Positions 1-9,023 of a stretch of DNA of 64,000 bases are shown in pieces. The stretch is from Streptomyces aurantiacus (GTDB lineage Bacteria > Actinomycetota > Actinomycetes > Streptomycetales > Streptomycetaceae). The first letter of the stretch is position 1; each line of letters starts with the position of its first letter. Made by a program: the position numbers and the translations under genes. The notes beneath the pieces are model-generated. The model had not been told where the DNA came from. It ran no database searches and saw nothing but the letters and a program-made list of their open reading frames with translations. Location: assembly GCF_027107535.1 (NCBI RefSeq), contig NZ_CP114282.1:186001-250000 (forward strand), read 5' to 3'.

Positions 1-1
1 C

Positions 2-2011
2 ATCGGCCCCTGGGGCTCTGGCAAGTCATCCGTCCTGCAGATGACGATCCAGCATCTCAAGAACACGGTCGGCGCCACCAACACCACCCGGTGGTCGGTC
101 GCTGAACTGAACCCGTGGATGTACTCGGACCTCGAATCCCTGACGCTGGCCCTGTTCAGCGAGATCCGCGCCGCCCTCCCCAGCGGGAACCAGTGGTCCG
201 AGCTACGCGGGAAAATCGGGGCGTTTGGCCAGTCGATCAGTCCACTGGGCAAGCTCACGGGATTGCTCGGCCTGGACTCCTCAGAGCTGATCAACCACGT
301 AGCCGACCGGATAGCCGGAGACACCAGCGCCTCGGCCGCCAAGCACACCGCCGAAGCGGCCCTGCGACAGGCAGCCTTGCCGGTCCTGATGATCATGGAC
401 GATCTGGACCGGCTCACCCCCGAGGAACTGCTGGTCGTCTTCAAGCTCATCCGCCTGGTCGGCCACCTGCCGAACGTGTACTACCTGATCAGCTTCGACG
501 AACAGACCCTCCTGGACGTCCTGAAACGGACCGACCTGGTCGGCTCGAACGACCAGCGCGCCCAGGAATTCCTGGAGAAGCTCATCCAGGTCCGGCTCGA
601 CCTCCCGGCCTTCCGCGACCGCGACATCACCGCCATGACCAATCGACTCCTCAACTCCCTGCTGGACTCCCACCAGGTGTCCATGACTCCGGACCAGGAA
701 CGGCGCTTCTCCGAGGCGTACTTCCGGCACCTTCAGGACCGGCTGAGGACCCCGCGGTCCATCAAACGCTACTTCGGCCAGGCCGGCGCGACGCTCGGCT
801 CTCTGGCCGGGGAGGTCGACATCGTCGACTTCCTGATCGTCACCTTCCTGCGGACCAGCGAGCCCGGCGCCTACCGGATGCTGGGACGCCACCGCGCCGA
901 ACTGACCGGCACCAGCACCGACCCGGCGCTGCACCGCGACTCCAGACCCGGTGAACACGCCGAACGATGGAAGGAACGCCTGCGCCAGGCCGGCGTGGCC
1001 CAGGACAACCTCGACGGCATGCTCGCACTACTGGCCCTGCTGTTCCCCGCAGTCCAGCAGGCCGTCGGCAACGGCAGCGACCCCCGTGCCACGGCCCGCC
1101 GACGCGGGATCGGCAGCCAGGACTACTTCGACCGGTATATCGTCTTCACCGTCCCCGCCGACGACCTCCCAGAAGCCGTCTTCCAGCAGGCCCTCGCCCA
1201 ACTGGCATCAGGAGCTGAGGGCGATGAGGCCGCACAGTTGCTGGCCCGGCTCAGAGACGACACCCACCGCATCGTCCGACGCATCGACCAACTGCGCGCC
1301 GACGGCATCCCGGTACCCGCGGCCGCGCTGCTCCAGGCCATGGCCGACAACTACGGCCAACTGACCGCCGAACCGGAAGTGATGGGCATTCTGGGGTCCG
1401 ATCGACGGCTGCGTTCCCTGACCCCGGGCCTCCTCCTCGACCTGCCTCCCGACCAGCGACCCGCCGCTGTAACCGCTATGGCCGCCACCTACGACGGAGC
1501 AGTCCTCGCCACCCGAACCCTCCACAGCGCCACCAACCCCGACGACACCGCCTCCGAACACGTGACGACCACGGAACCGTGGGCGGCCCAGGCCCGCGAC
1601 GCCCTCACCGGCCGCCTGGCCGAACACCTCACACCAGCCGCCGGACGGCCCGCCTCTGACATCACCGAGCAGGACGACACCCTGATCTGGATGTGGCGCC
1701 ACACCGACCCCACCAGCCTCCGCACCTGGCTACGCGACCGCCTCGACCACGGATGGGAGCTCCTCCCGCTCCTGGCCGCACTCATCCCACCCCAACAGTT
1801 CCCCTTCCCCCTCATCGACAACGACACCTGGGCCGGCCTCGACGCCATGTTCACCCACGCCGACCTCTACACCCGCCTCACACCCCACCTCAACACCTCC
1901 CCCGACACCACACCCCCCACCGACCACCACCAGACCAAAATCCTCCAAGCACTCCGCGACCGCCGACCCGACCAGCCCCAAGCCACCCCCACCACCCCCG
2001 AAACCTCGTGA
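2..2011 (+). CDS. KAP-family P-loop NTPase, 5' partial
   Basis: The frame is already open at base 2, so the start lies outside the window. The first visible residues form a Walker A loop, GPWGSGKSS (bases 5-31). A Walker B strand, VLMIMDDLDRL, lies near bases 380-415, followed by a helical region with LEKLIQVRLDLP. This Walker A/DDLDR arrangement is typical of the KAP NTPase family, often membrane-associated and frequent in bacterial conflict loci. The C-terminal third is unassigned and ends in a low-complexity Pro/Thr-rich tail. The next gene on the same strand encodes a putative nuclease, about 150 bp downstream, so the two may act together; that is inference from position only. Family call is firm, role is not. 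Confidence 0.85.
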   Translation: MGPWGSGKSSVLQMTIQHLKNTVGATNTTRWSVAELNPWMYSDLESLTLALFSEIRAALPSGNQWSELRGKIGAFGQSISPLGKLTGLLGLDSSELINHVADRIAGDTSASAAKHTAEAALRQAALPVLMIMDDLDRLTPEELLVVFKLIRLVGHLPNVYYLISFDEQTLLDVLKRTDLVGSNDQRAQEFLEKLIQVRLDLPAFRDRDITAMTNRLLNSLLDSHQVSMTPDQERRFSEAYFRHLQDRLRTPRSIKRYFGQAGATLGSLAGEVDIVDFLIVTFLRTSEPGAYRMLGRHRAELTGTSTDPALHRDSRPGEHAERWKERLRQAGVAQDNLDGMLALLALLFPAVQQAVGNGSDPRATARRRGIGSQDYFDRYIVFTVPADDLPEAVFQQALAQLASGAEGDEAAQLLARLRDDTHRIVRRIDQLRADGIPVPAAALLQAMADNYGQLTAEPEVMGILGSDRRLRSLTPGLLLDLPPDQRPAAVTAMAATYDGAVLATRTLHSATNPDDTASEHVTTTEPWAAQARDALTGRLAEHLTPAAGRPASDITEQDDTLIWMWRHTDPTSLRTWLRDRLDHGWELLPLLAALIPPQQFPFPLIDNDTWAGLDAMFTHADLYTRLTPHLNTSPDTTPPTDHHQTKILQALRDRRPDQPQATPTTPETS

Positions 2012-2047
2012 TGGTCTGACCGTGCCCTTCGGGTCTACCCCTAAGAG

Positions 2048-2076
2048 CAGCCACCCCACGACAGCCAAACCGCCCC
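2048..2076. repeat. direct repeat, copy 1, upstream of nuclease gene
   Basis: A stretch beginning cagccaccccacgacagcca recurs at 4862-4891 with one indel and one substitution over about 30 bases. The two copies bracket the 2158-4638 gene in the same orientation. It could be a recombination or insertion footprint, or a duplicated leader, since each copy lies about 65-80 bp upstream of an ORF. Confidence 0.7.
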
Positions 2077-2157
2077 TACTTCGCCTGGCCTCGCGCAGGC
2101 AGCTTTTGCCAGTGGAGGCTGTGCAACGCCAAACCCTTTGCTGGCCGCCCGTATTGC

Positions 2158-4638
2158 GTGGTGAAGTGCCCCATGGGCTCCCGCACGAAGCGACGCGAAT
2201 CGCGCAACAAGAGACATCGCCGTTCCGTGTCGGGGACGCCGGTGCTCGATCCGCACGCGCAGGTCATAGCGGATTCCTTGATCACCATGACCACACTCAT
2301 GGCCTCCTTCACTGGCGACGACCCTGCGTCTGAGGCTGACGCGGCCTTCACCGCGGCGATCGAGGAGTTCGTCGTGGAGGTGCCGCGGTTTGACGCGATC
2401 CGGCTTATCGAGGTGGCTCGTCAGCAATTCCTGCCGATGGCCCGCGAGGGCGAGATACCTGTCACTGCGGAAGCGGGCGCGGTCTATGTCGAACTGCTGG
2501 CGCTGATTGCTCTGACCGCCCGGCAGGAGACAGGGACGGCGGCCGCGTCCGATGCCGGATTTCAGGAGATGAGCCACTTCGTCTCCAGCGCGAAGAAGGG
2601 ACTGAGCAAGGTCCTCTACCTTGCGCAGCTGCGTTCATTCGCACGTGCTGACCCGACCGACAAACTCGCCATGGTGTCCTTGTTCATTCGGGGTGCCGAA
2701 GTATGGATGCGCAATCCGTCATATCCTGAAATGGTAGAGGAAACCAATCTGGCGCTCCTTGACGGCGTTGAGAGCGTCCGCGCAGCCCTGCAGGCGCAAC
2801 TGGGCTTCGACGCCACGGATGCAGTAGCCGTCCTCGACGCCTGCCACGACCTGCAGCAGGACAGGCTGAACGACCGTATCGAGACGATGGGCAATGCGGT
2901 CTTGGACGCGATGGCGGCGGAGGAGGAAGGCCGGGCGGACAGACATCTGACGGAACAGGCCATGCTCAGCGTCACGTCGATGTTCGAGCCACCTGCCGAG
3001 CAGGCCACTGTCACGATCGACGACATCGTTGCGCATACGAGCCTGGCCGAAGAGTGTGTCCGGGCCGTTGTCGAGCGGTTCCGCTTGGACCTGGGGACGG
3101 ACAGTCCGATGGATGTCGTCGAGGCGTTCACCAGCGGAAGGAACCCACTGCGAACGCGGCCACTTATCGTGGGCGCAGACGGGCGTCTGATGCTGCCACA
3201 CCCGGCGTTGAACGTGTTCGCTGTGCGGGAGAACCTCGAGGAACACCTGAAGAAGACGGCCCCGGTGTGGAGCCAGTACGCCAAGCACCGCGGAGACCTT
3301 CTCGAATCCCGCACACACGCCGCGCTGGAGCGTGTCCTTCCCGGCGCCCGATTCCGGGACGGGTTGGAGTACTACCTACCCGCGAGCGAGGATGAAGCCA
3401 AGGCCGCCGACCCGTCGAAGTACACCAAGCGCGCCGAGGGCGACCACCTCATCGTCCTCGACGATGTCGCCATCATCGTGGAGGACAAGGCCGTCGCCTT
3501 GAGCGCGCTATCCCGCGGGGGCAAGACGGCACGGATCCGTACCGACCTGACCGGCATCATCACCAAAGCAGCCGAACAGGCCGGGCGCATGCGCGACGCC
3601 ATCGAGCGGGACGGCGGCCTCCGCAGCAAAAACGAGGGATGGATCGACCTCAGCCAAATCCGTGAGATCCACACCATCGCCGTCAGTCTCGATGACATAT
3701 CGACGGTCCTGACTGCCACCGCCGAGCTGGTGCGGGCCGGCCTGCTGGCCGCGGGCAACATTCCATGGACGGTGTCCCTGCACGATCTCGAGCTGATCAC
3801 CGAACTGGTGGCGCGTCCGGCCGAGTTCCTGCTGTACCTGCGTCGGCGCCGTAACCCCGACGTCACTGTGATGTTCCGTGCGCCCGACGAAATGGATCTG
3901 TTCCTATACTTCTTCGAGGCTGGCCTTTGGGTGGAACCCGACCCGGTGCAGGTACGTGCGGCGTTCCCCTTCCTGCCCGAGCCAGCCACAGCCGAACTGC
4001 GCCGCTACCGAACACGAAAGCCTGCGTTCCTGACCAGCCGAACCGATGCGCTGGACCAGTGGTTCCACACCCAAGGGGGCGACGGCGCGCGTTCAGCACT
4101 GGCGCCCAAGCCGGCAATGGTGCCATCGCCGCTCGCGCCGCTGGTCGACGAGTTGCAGTCCCGCAATGTCACTGGATGGCTGAGCATCGGCGCCACCCTG
4201 CTGTCTGGGGCAACCGACGTGCAGCGCAAGTTCGCCCGCCACGGCGATGAACTCCTCGACAATCCGAGCCCCAAGGGCCGTAGCCTGACCGTGCCGCTCA
4301 CGGCCAGCGTCGACCCGGCAGAGGGCTGGCTGTTCGTGTGGGCCACCCGCCCGGCTGGAGCCGACCCCGACGAGACCGACAGAAGGCTCCGCGACTACCT
4401 CCGGGCCAAGAAGCACCAGCTCGGTCTGCCCAGAGGCGTCGTCTTCCTCTACGACCAACCGACCCGCGAGCTCCTCGACATTTGTTACGAAGGGCACACC
4501 GGGCCGCTTGATGCTGCGCTGACGGCCAGCTTGTCGTCCCTGCGGCCACCCTCAGAGCTTCATCGCTCGATCCACCCAAACGCCAAGCGGCCGCAGAGCG
4601 GCACGAGGAACGCAGCACGGCACAAGCGGAAGCGGTAG
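2158..4638 (+). CDS. large protein with PD-(D/E)XK-like nuclease signature
   Basis: An 826-aa ORF starting at GTG 2158; ATG 2173 is an alternative. Around residues 422-446 it reads EGD, a hydrophobic strand LIVLDDVAIIV, then EDKA. That matches the acidic-x-(D/E)-x-K core of the PD-(D/E)XK nuclease fold, so a DNA-cleaving role is plausible. The N-terminus is strongly basic (SRTKRRESRNKRHRR). No membrane segments or signal peptide are seen, so it should be cytoplasmic. It follows a KAP NTPase on the same strand. The frame stays open upstream to 2020 with four Cys codons in two pairs, so the true N-terminus is uncertain. I do not recognise the rest of the protein. Confidence 0.7.
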   Translation: MVKCPMGSRTKRRESRNKRHRRSVSGTPVLDPHAQVIADSLITMTTLMASFTGDDPASEADAAFTAAIEEFVVEVPRFDAIRLIEVARQQFLPMAREGEIPVTAEAGAVYVELLALIALTARQETGTAAASDAGFQEMSHFVSSAKKGLSKVLYLAQLRSFARADPTDKLAMVSLFIRGAEVWMRNPSYPEMVEETNLALLDGVESVRAALQAQLGFDATDAVAVLDACHDLQQDRLNDRIETMGNAVLDAMAAEEEGRADRHLTEQAMLSVTSMFEPPAEQATVTIDDIVAHTSLAEECVRAVVERFRLDLGTDSPMDVVEAFTSGRNPLRTRPLIVGADGRLMLPHPALNVFAVRENLEEHLKKTAPVWSQYAKHRGDLLESRTHAALERVLPGARFRDGLEYYLPASEDEAKAADPSKYTKRAEGDHLIVLDDVAIIVEDKAVALSALSRGGKTARIRTDLTGIITKAAEQAGRMRDAIERDGGLRSKNEGWIDLSQIREIHTIAVSLDDISTVLTATAELVRAGLLAAGNIPWTVSLHDLELITELVARPAEFLLYLRRRRNPDVTVMFRAPDEMDLFLYFFEAGLWVEPDPVQVRAAFPFLPEPATAELRRYRTRKPAFLTSRTDALDQWFHTQGGDGARSALAPKPAMVPSPLAPLVDELQSRNVTGWLSIGATLLSGATDVQRKFARHGDELLDNPSPKGRSLTVPLTASVDPAEGWLFVWATRPAGADPDETDRRLRDYLRAKKHQLGLPRGVVFLYDQPTRELLDICYEGHTGPLDAALTASLSSLRPPSELHRSIHPNAKRPQSGTRNAARHKRKR

Positions 4639-4861
4639 GGACGATCCTCGCCGGAAGCTCCTCCAAAGGCACCAGCGCCGACGATCAGGCCGACGTCACA
4701 TCTGGCCCCACTACACGGAGCCGCACCCGTCGGTGAGCAGCCGAATCCGCGAGACAGGCTTGTGCGCCTTCCTGCGGCCCTCGGCTTCGTCCCGGAGCGT
4801 CTGGACAGATCTCCGTCGCGGTATGCCGACAGCACCGGCCTACAAAGAACCCCGGTAGGAA

Positions 4862-4891
4862 CAGCCACCCCCACGACAGCCAACCCGCCCC
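4862..4891. repeat. direct repeat, copy 2, downstream of nuclease gene
   Basis: Second copy of the 2048-2076 repeat (cagccacccccacgacagcc and following bases), same orientation. It lies in the roughly 290-bp gap after the nuclease gene, where I see no other gene. Confidence 0.7.
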
Positions 4892-5035
4892 GCCCCAGCC
4901 ACTAAACGGCAGCCACTTGGTCACCTCATGACAGCAGACCAGCCCACGCCCACAGCGCATGACCAGGCAATCAACAACCGAACACGGCTGACGCACAACC
5001 GCTGCCACCAACACGCCCACTCACAGACGCTCGGC

Positions 5036-5314
5036 ATCGAACCCGCCGCGGAGGGCGAGGCGGCCGGGCCGGTACGGCGGTCGCAGGACGAACGCTGGAA
5101 CACCAACCTCGCCGCCGCCCGCCAGTTCCGGGACCGCGAAGGCCACCTGCGGCCCGCCCGCAAGCACGTCGAAATGATCAACGTGGGCGGTGGTGGGGAG
5201 GGCGATCAGGAGGCCGTGAAGCTCGGGGCATGGCTCGACAACACCCGCCGAAGGGCCGCCAAGCTCAGCCCGGACCGGCGAGCAGCACTCGACGTCCTCG
5301 GCATGCGCTGGTAG
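5036..5314 (+). pseudogene. remnant of helicase-associated (HA) domain protein
   Basis: The ORF nominally starts at 4928, but only its second half looks native. A segment beginning RRSQDERWNTNLAAARQF and ending RRAALDVLGMRW has the Trp-rich pattern of the helicase-associated domain (PF03457), found in tandem at the C-terminus of large actinobacterial SF2 helicases. The preceding LGIEP resembles the end of an earlier repeat unit. No helicase motor is present upstream, so this is probably a 3' fragment of a larger gene. It could be transcribed but is unlikely to be functional. Confidence 0.6.
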
Positions 5315-5418
5315 CTGCCGCGGCGCCCCGCGGGGTATACGGGGCGCCGTGGCTGTCCGAATCGGGACCTGTTGCAGTTTATTGGCTTATTTCGGAGAGG
5401 AACCAGCCATGGTCTCTG

Positions 5419-5598
5419 TCACTGCTGAGCGGCGTCGGTGGCGAGATGCCAGACAATGCGGGCGAGGGTGTAGAGGGCGGGTCCCCAGCGGCGTGCGGTC
5501 GTCGCGATCCGCTGCTTCATGCGGGCGGGGCGCTGCTGCTGTTCGGAGTCGTCGTTGGAGTGATCGGACTTGTCCTGAGGTGCTTCGTTCGAGGTCAT
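5419..5598 (-). CDS. possible small hypothetical protein
   Basis: A reading frame of about 59 aa from ATG 5598: acidic, Gln-rich N-terminus then a basic helix and a hydrophobic end (ALYTLARIVWHLATDAA). No ribosome binding site is obvious. It lies in an otherwise gene-free gap (5315-5783) before the HTH-TPR gene. Weak call based on composition only. Confidence 0.25.
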   Translation of the reverse strand: MTSNEAPQDKSDHSNDDSEQQQRPARMKQRIATTARRWGPALYTLARIVWHLATDAAQQ

Positions 5599-5783
5599 GT
5601 AATTAGTGCGTCGCGTCCGAGTTCGGACGTCCGGGAACTCGGACATCGAAGTCAACGTCCCTGCTGGCAAGGGATATCCGAGATGCTCTGAGCTATCCGA
5701 GATGTCTCAGACGTGCTCGTATTTGGATGCGGGCCTGGTAGGAGATGCGCCTGACTCGCTCATGCGACGGGCAAGGGGGCTGC

Positions 5784-8429
5784 ATGCATCAGGTAGATGC
5801 TTTCGACGACTCGTGGACGGCATTCCGCGCAGATCTGCGTGCGTTGCACGAGGACGCTGGCAAGCCCAAGTGGGAGACAGTACACAAGGGATCTGGAGTG
5901 GCCCGCGCTACAGCGAACAGTTATGTCCGCCCCGGGTCGGGGCGTGTCGGCAACGGCGAGTGGGCGCCTGTGGGAAAGGTCATTGCGGCTCTGGTGGAGT
6001 ATGCCGACAGGAACGGGCGGACTGGGCAGATCAGCGTTCAGCAGCGAGATCTGAAGCAATGGGAGCGGCGCTGGACCGCGCTGGACACGAAGGGATCGGG
6101 GCATCGACCAGCGCCACCGCGTACGGTTCCGCAGGCGCAGCCGGTCGGGGTAGGGATGATGGGCGGGTGGGACGGCGCGGGAGACGTGGTGCTCTCGCCG
6201 GAGGTATCAGCGGAGTTCGCGACGTGGGCGGCTAACCACCCTCACCTTGATGGACTCGCCGACGTCGTCGCACGCGCTGGCGCGCAGGGCTTCCCCCGGC
6301 AGGCGTCGAGCCTTACCGGGGAACTTGTTGCCCGCGCCTCTACAGCTCTGGGTCCAGGGCATCCGGCGACGCTGGCGGCTCGCCACGCTCACAGTTACTG
6401 GGTGGGGCAAGCCGGCGATATCCGAAGTGCTTTGGAGACGGTCAGTGCCCTCTACGAGGATTGTGTTCAGTATCTGGGACCAGTGCATGATCTGACTCTG
6501 CTGGCCCGTCTGCGTCAGGCAGCTTGGCTGCATCACAACGGTCTGGGGCAAGAGAGTCGGCGTGCGTATGCCGAGCTTGCTCGTCTCAGTCCTGCGCCAT
6601 CCGATGGACGGTTCGTTCTCCTTTCCCGGCTCGGTCGGGCGCAGGCGCTCGCCGCGACCGGTCAGCATGAGGAAGCACGCGACCAGCTTGCAGAGCTCCT
6701 TGATCCCGTCGGCTATACCTTCGGCTCCCATCATCCCGTCACTTTGCAGGCCCGCAGCGCTCATGCCGATGCCACTGGCCGCGCAGGCCAACCGAGCGCT
6801 GCATACGTGCTACTTGCTGATCTGGTTCGCGCTGCGACGCAGCACTTCGACTCTGTGCATCCCGAGGTTCTGCGGCTGCGCAGCGGCCAAGTTTTCTGGA
6901 GCTGGCGAGTTGAACCGCTGAAGGAGGCCCTACGTCAAGCTCGTGCACTCAACAGGGACTGCACCCGCCAGCTGGGGGAGAACCATCCCGACACTCTCAC
7001 CGCCCGGTATCTGCTGGGCAAAGTCCTCTATGACACCGACCGCAGCGAAGCACGGTCGTTGATGGCTACCGTCCACGTAGGCCGTGAGCGCATCTTAGGC
7101 TGCGACCACCCCGACACCCTGCGCGCCCGCAACGTCCTGGCCGCAGTCATCCACAGCACAGAGGGCCCAGCTGCAGCCCTTCCTGTCTTCCGCGACATCC
7201 TCGCCGCACAACAACGCGTCCTCGGCCCCGACCACCCCGACACCCTGCTCATCCGAGCCAACCTCGCCCTAACGCTCCATGACGCAGAGGGGGCGGCCGC
7301 AGCCCTCCCTCTCTACCGCGACATCCTCGCCGCACAACAACGCGTCCTCGGCCCCGACCACCCCGACACCCTGCGCACTCGCAGCAACCTCGCTATTGCC
7401 ATCGACAACACCGAGGGGGCGGCCGCAGCCCTCCCTCTCTACCGCGACATCCTCGCCGCACGAGAACGCGTCCTCGGCCCCGACCACCCCGACACCCTGC
7501 GCACTCGCATCCACCTCGCTGGCGCCATCGACAACACCGAGGGGGCGGCCGCAGCCCTCCCTCTCTACCGCGACATCCTCGCCGCACGAGAACGCGTCCT
7601 CGGCCCCGACCACCCCGACACCCTGCGCACTCGCAACAACCTCGCTGGCGCCATCGACAACACCGAGGGGGCGGCCGCAGCCCTCCCTCTCTACCGCGAC
7701 ATCCTCGCCGCACAACAACGCGTCCTCGGCCCCGACCACCCCGACACCCTGCTCACTCGCAACAACCTCGCTGGCGCCATCGACAACACCGAGGGGGCGG
7801 CCGCAGCCCTCCCCGTCTACCGCGAGACCCTCACCGCACAACAACGCGTCCTCGGCCCCGACCACCCCGACACCCTGCTCACTCGCAACAACCTCGCTGG
7901 CGCCATCTATCACACCGAGGGGGCGGCCGCAGCCCTCCCCGTCTACCGCGAGACCCTCACCGCACAACAACGCGTCCTCGGCCCCGACCACCCCGACACC
8001 CTGCGCACTCGCAGCAACCTCGCTGGCGCCATCTATCACACCGAGGGGGCGGCCGCAGCCCTCCCTCTCTACCGCGAGACCCTCACCGCACAACAACGCG
8101 TCCTCGGCCCCGACCACCCCGACACCCTGCGCACTCGCAACAACCTCGCTATTGCCATCGACAACACCGAGGGTGCGGCCGCAGCTCTCCCTGTCTTCCG
8201 CGACATCCTCGCCGCACGAGAACGCGTCCTCGGCCCCGACCACCCCGACACCCTGCGCACTCGCAACAACCTCGCTGGCGCCATCTATCACACAGAGGGT
8301 GCGGCCGCAGCTCTCCCTGTCTTCCGCGACATCCTCGCCGCACGAGAACGCGTCCTCGGCCCCGACCACCCCGACACCCTGCGCACTCGCAACAACCTCG
8401 CTATCGCTACTCAATCAGTGGAGAGCTAG
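5784..8429 (+). CDS. HTH-TPR protein with ten near-identical 42-aa repeats
   Basis: Start at ATG 5784, preceded by AGGGGG at good spacing; an in-frame start at 5745 lacks this. The product is 881 aa. The first 110 residues look like an XRE-type helix-turn-helix region. They are followed by divergent TPR-like helices, then ten 42-residue units with the signature LGPDHPDTLRTRNNLA and EGAAAALP, plus a partial eleventh. This is the kinesin-light-chain-like TPR_12 class, normally a protein-binding solenoid. The early DNA-binding region with TPRs suggests a regulator sensing a partner. A TTA codon at 7095-7097 (in RILGCDH) implies bldA dependence. The repeat array is nearly identical at DNA level, so copy number is likely unstable. 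Confidence 0.85.
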   Translation: MHQVDAFDDSWTAFRADLRALHEDAGKPKWETVHKGSGVARATANSYVRPGSGRVGNGEWAPVGKVIAALVEYADRNGRTGQISVQQRDLKQWERRWTALDTKGSGHRPAPPRTVPQAQPVGVGMMGGWDGAGDVVLSPEVSAEFATWAANHPHLDGLADVVARAGAQGFPRQASSLTGELVARASTALGPGHPATLAARHAHSYWVGQAGDIRSALETVSALYEDCVQYLGPVHDLTLLARLRQAAWLHHNGLGQESRRAYAELARLSPAPSDGRFVLLSRLGRAQALAATGQHEEARDQLAELLDPVGYTFGSHHPVTLQARSAHADATGRAGQPSAAYVLLADLVRAATQHFDSVHPEVLRLRSGQVFWSWRVEPLKEALRQARALNRDCTRQLGENHPDTLTARYLLGKVLYDTDRSEARSLMATVHVGRERILGCDHPDTLRARNVLAAVIHSTEGPAAALPVFRDILAAQQRVLGPDHPDTLLIRANLALTLHDAEGAAAALPLYRDILAAQQRVLGPDHPDTLRTRSNLAIAIDNTEGAAAALPLYRDILAARERVLGPDHPDTLRTRIHLAGAIDNTEGAAAALPLYRDILAARERVLGPDHPDTLRTRNNLAGAIDNTEGAAAALPLYRDILAAQQRVLGPDHPDTLLTRNNLAGAIDNTEGAAAALPVYRETLTAQQRVLGPDHPDTLLTRNNLAGAIYHTEGAAAALPVYRETLTAQQRVLGPDHPDTLRTRSNLAGAIYHTEGAAAALPLYRETLTAQQRVLGPDHPDTLRTRNNLAIAIDNTEGAAAALPVFRDILAARERVLGPDHPDTLRTRNNLAGAIYHTEGAAAALPVFRDILAARERVLGPDHPDTLRTRNNLAIATQSVES
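7095..8414 (+). repeat. 126-bp tandem repeat array coding for TPR units
   Basis: The string ctcggccccgaccaccccga recurs exactly every 126 bp from 7221 (7221, 7347, 7473 and on to 8355). Units differ mainly by alternation of a few blocks: DNTEG/YHTEG, YRDILAARERV/YRETLTAQQRV and RTRNNL/LTRNNL. This mosaic of shared blocks indicates recent unit shuffling. The unit is a multiple of three, so gain or loss keeps the frame. Confidence 0.95.
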
Positions 8430-9023
8430 GACCTCGATCCTTACGGGCAGGGAGAGTGCCCGGGCAGGCTGTGCCATCTCATGACATCGATTTAGGCGGT
8501 TGCTCCGCTACCCAGCGGAACGCCCCGGACCGGTCAGTCGGCGGCGGGACGGGCGAATGACCTGAGGTGCTACGCATGCGCAGGTGCCCGCGCAGGATCC
8601 CATGAGAGCAACCAACAGCTGGCTTGTCCGCCCCGCGTCGCGCGCGGCCTCGCCGTCGCGCGCGAGCAACACCGGCGGCGCCTGATCCCCTCGCCCGCCG
8701 CCCGGGGCCTGTCCCACCCACCCACTTCTCTTTTTCTTCCTGCTGTGGGGCGTGGACTCGGGGGCGTAGAGGGGATGTCGGCCTCCCGACCATGGCCGGG
8801 CAGGTGTGGTGAGCTGCAGTTTCGCGGTCATGCGTGCCAGGGGGTGCGGACGGTTGTCGGCCGGGGTGTCGGCGGGGATATCGGCCTGGTCCACGGAGGC
8901 GTTGTCGCATCGTGACCGTGGTCGGGCCTTCGTGGTCGGGTTTCTGGTCGGGGCCGGCTGCTGGCCTGTCCGGTACGCGCGGCGTCAGAACGGCGTTGTA
9001 CCGGACAGGAAGCGGGCGAATCC
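8430..9023. other. gene-free gap
   Basis: I see no convincing gene here. Open frames on both strands are Arg/Pro-rich and look like GC-driven artefacts. The right part carries the TGGTCGGG repeats listed separately. Confidence 0.5.
8919..8952 (+). promoter_or_regulatory. three TGGTCGGG repeats upstream of replication-relaxation gene
   Basis: Copies at 8919-8926, 8933-8940 and 8945-8952, spaced 14 and 12 bp, about 70 bp upstream of the gene at 9024. The same octamer with 12-bp spacing recurs at 10704-10723 and 15129-15147. A shared operator or replication iteron is plausible; no binding protein is identified. Confidence 0.5.

Noticed and set aside
7269..8414. Repeat-containing minus- and plus-strand frames across the TPR array
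   Set aside because: They mirror the 126-bp repeat in wrong frames; only the sense frame gives TPR units.
8479..8910. 143-aa minus-strand frame in the 8430-9023 gap
   Set aside because: Arg/Pro-rich composition without start signal or motif; likely non-coding.
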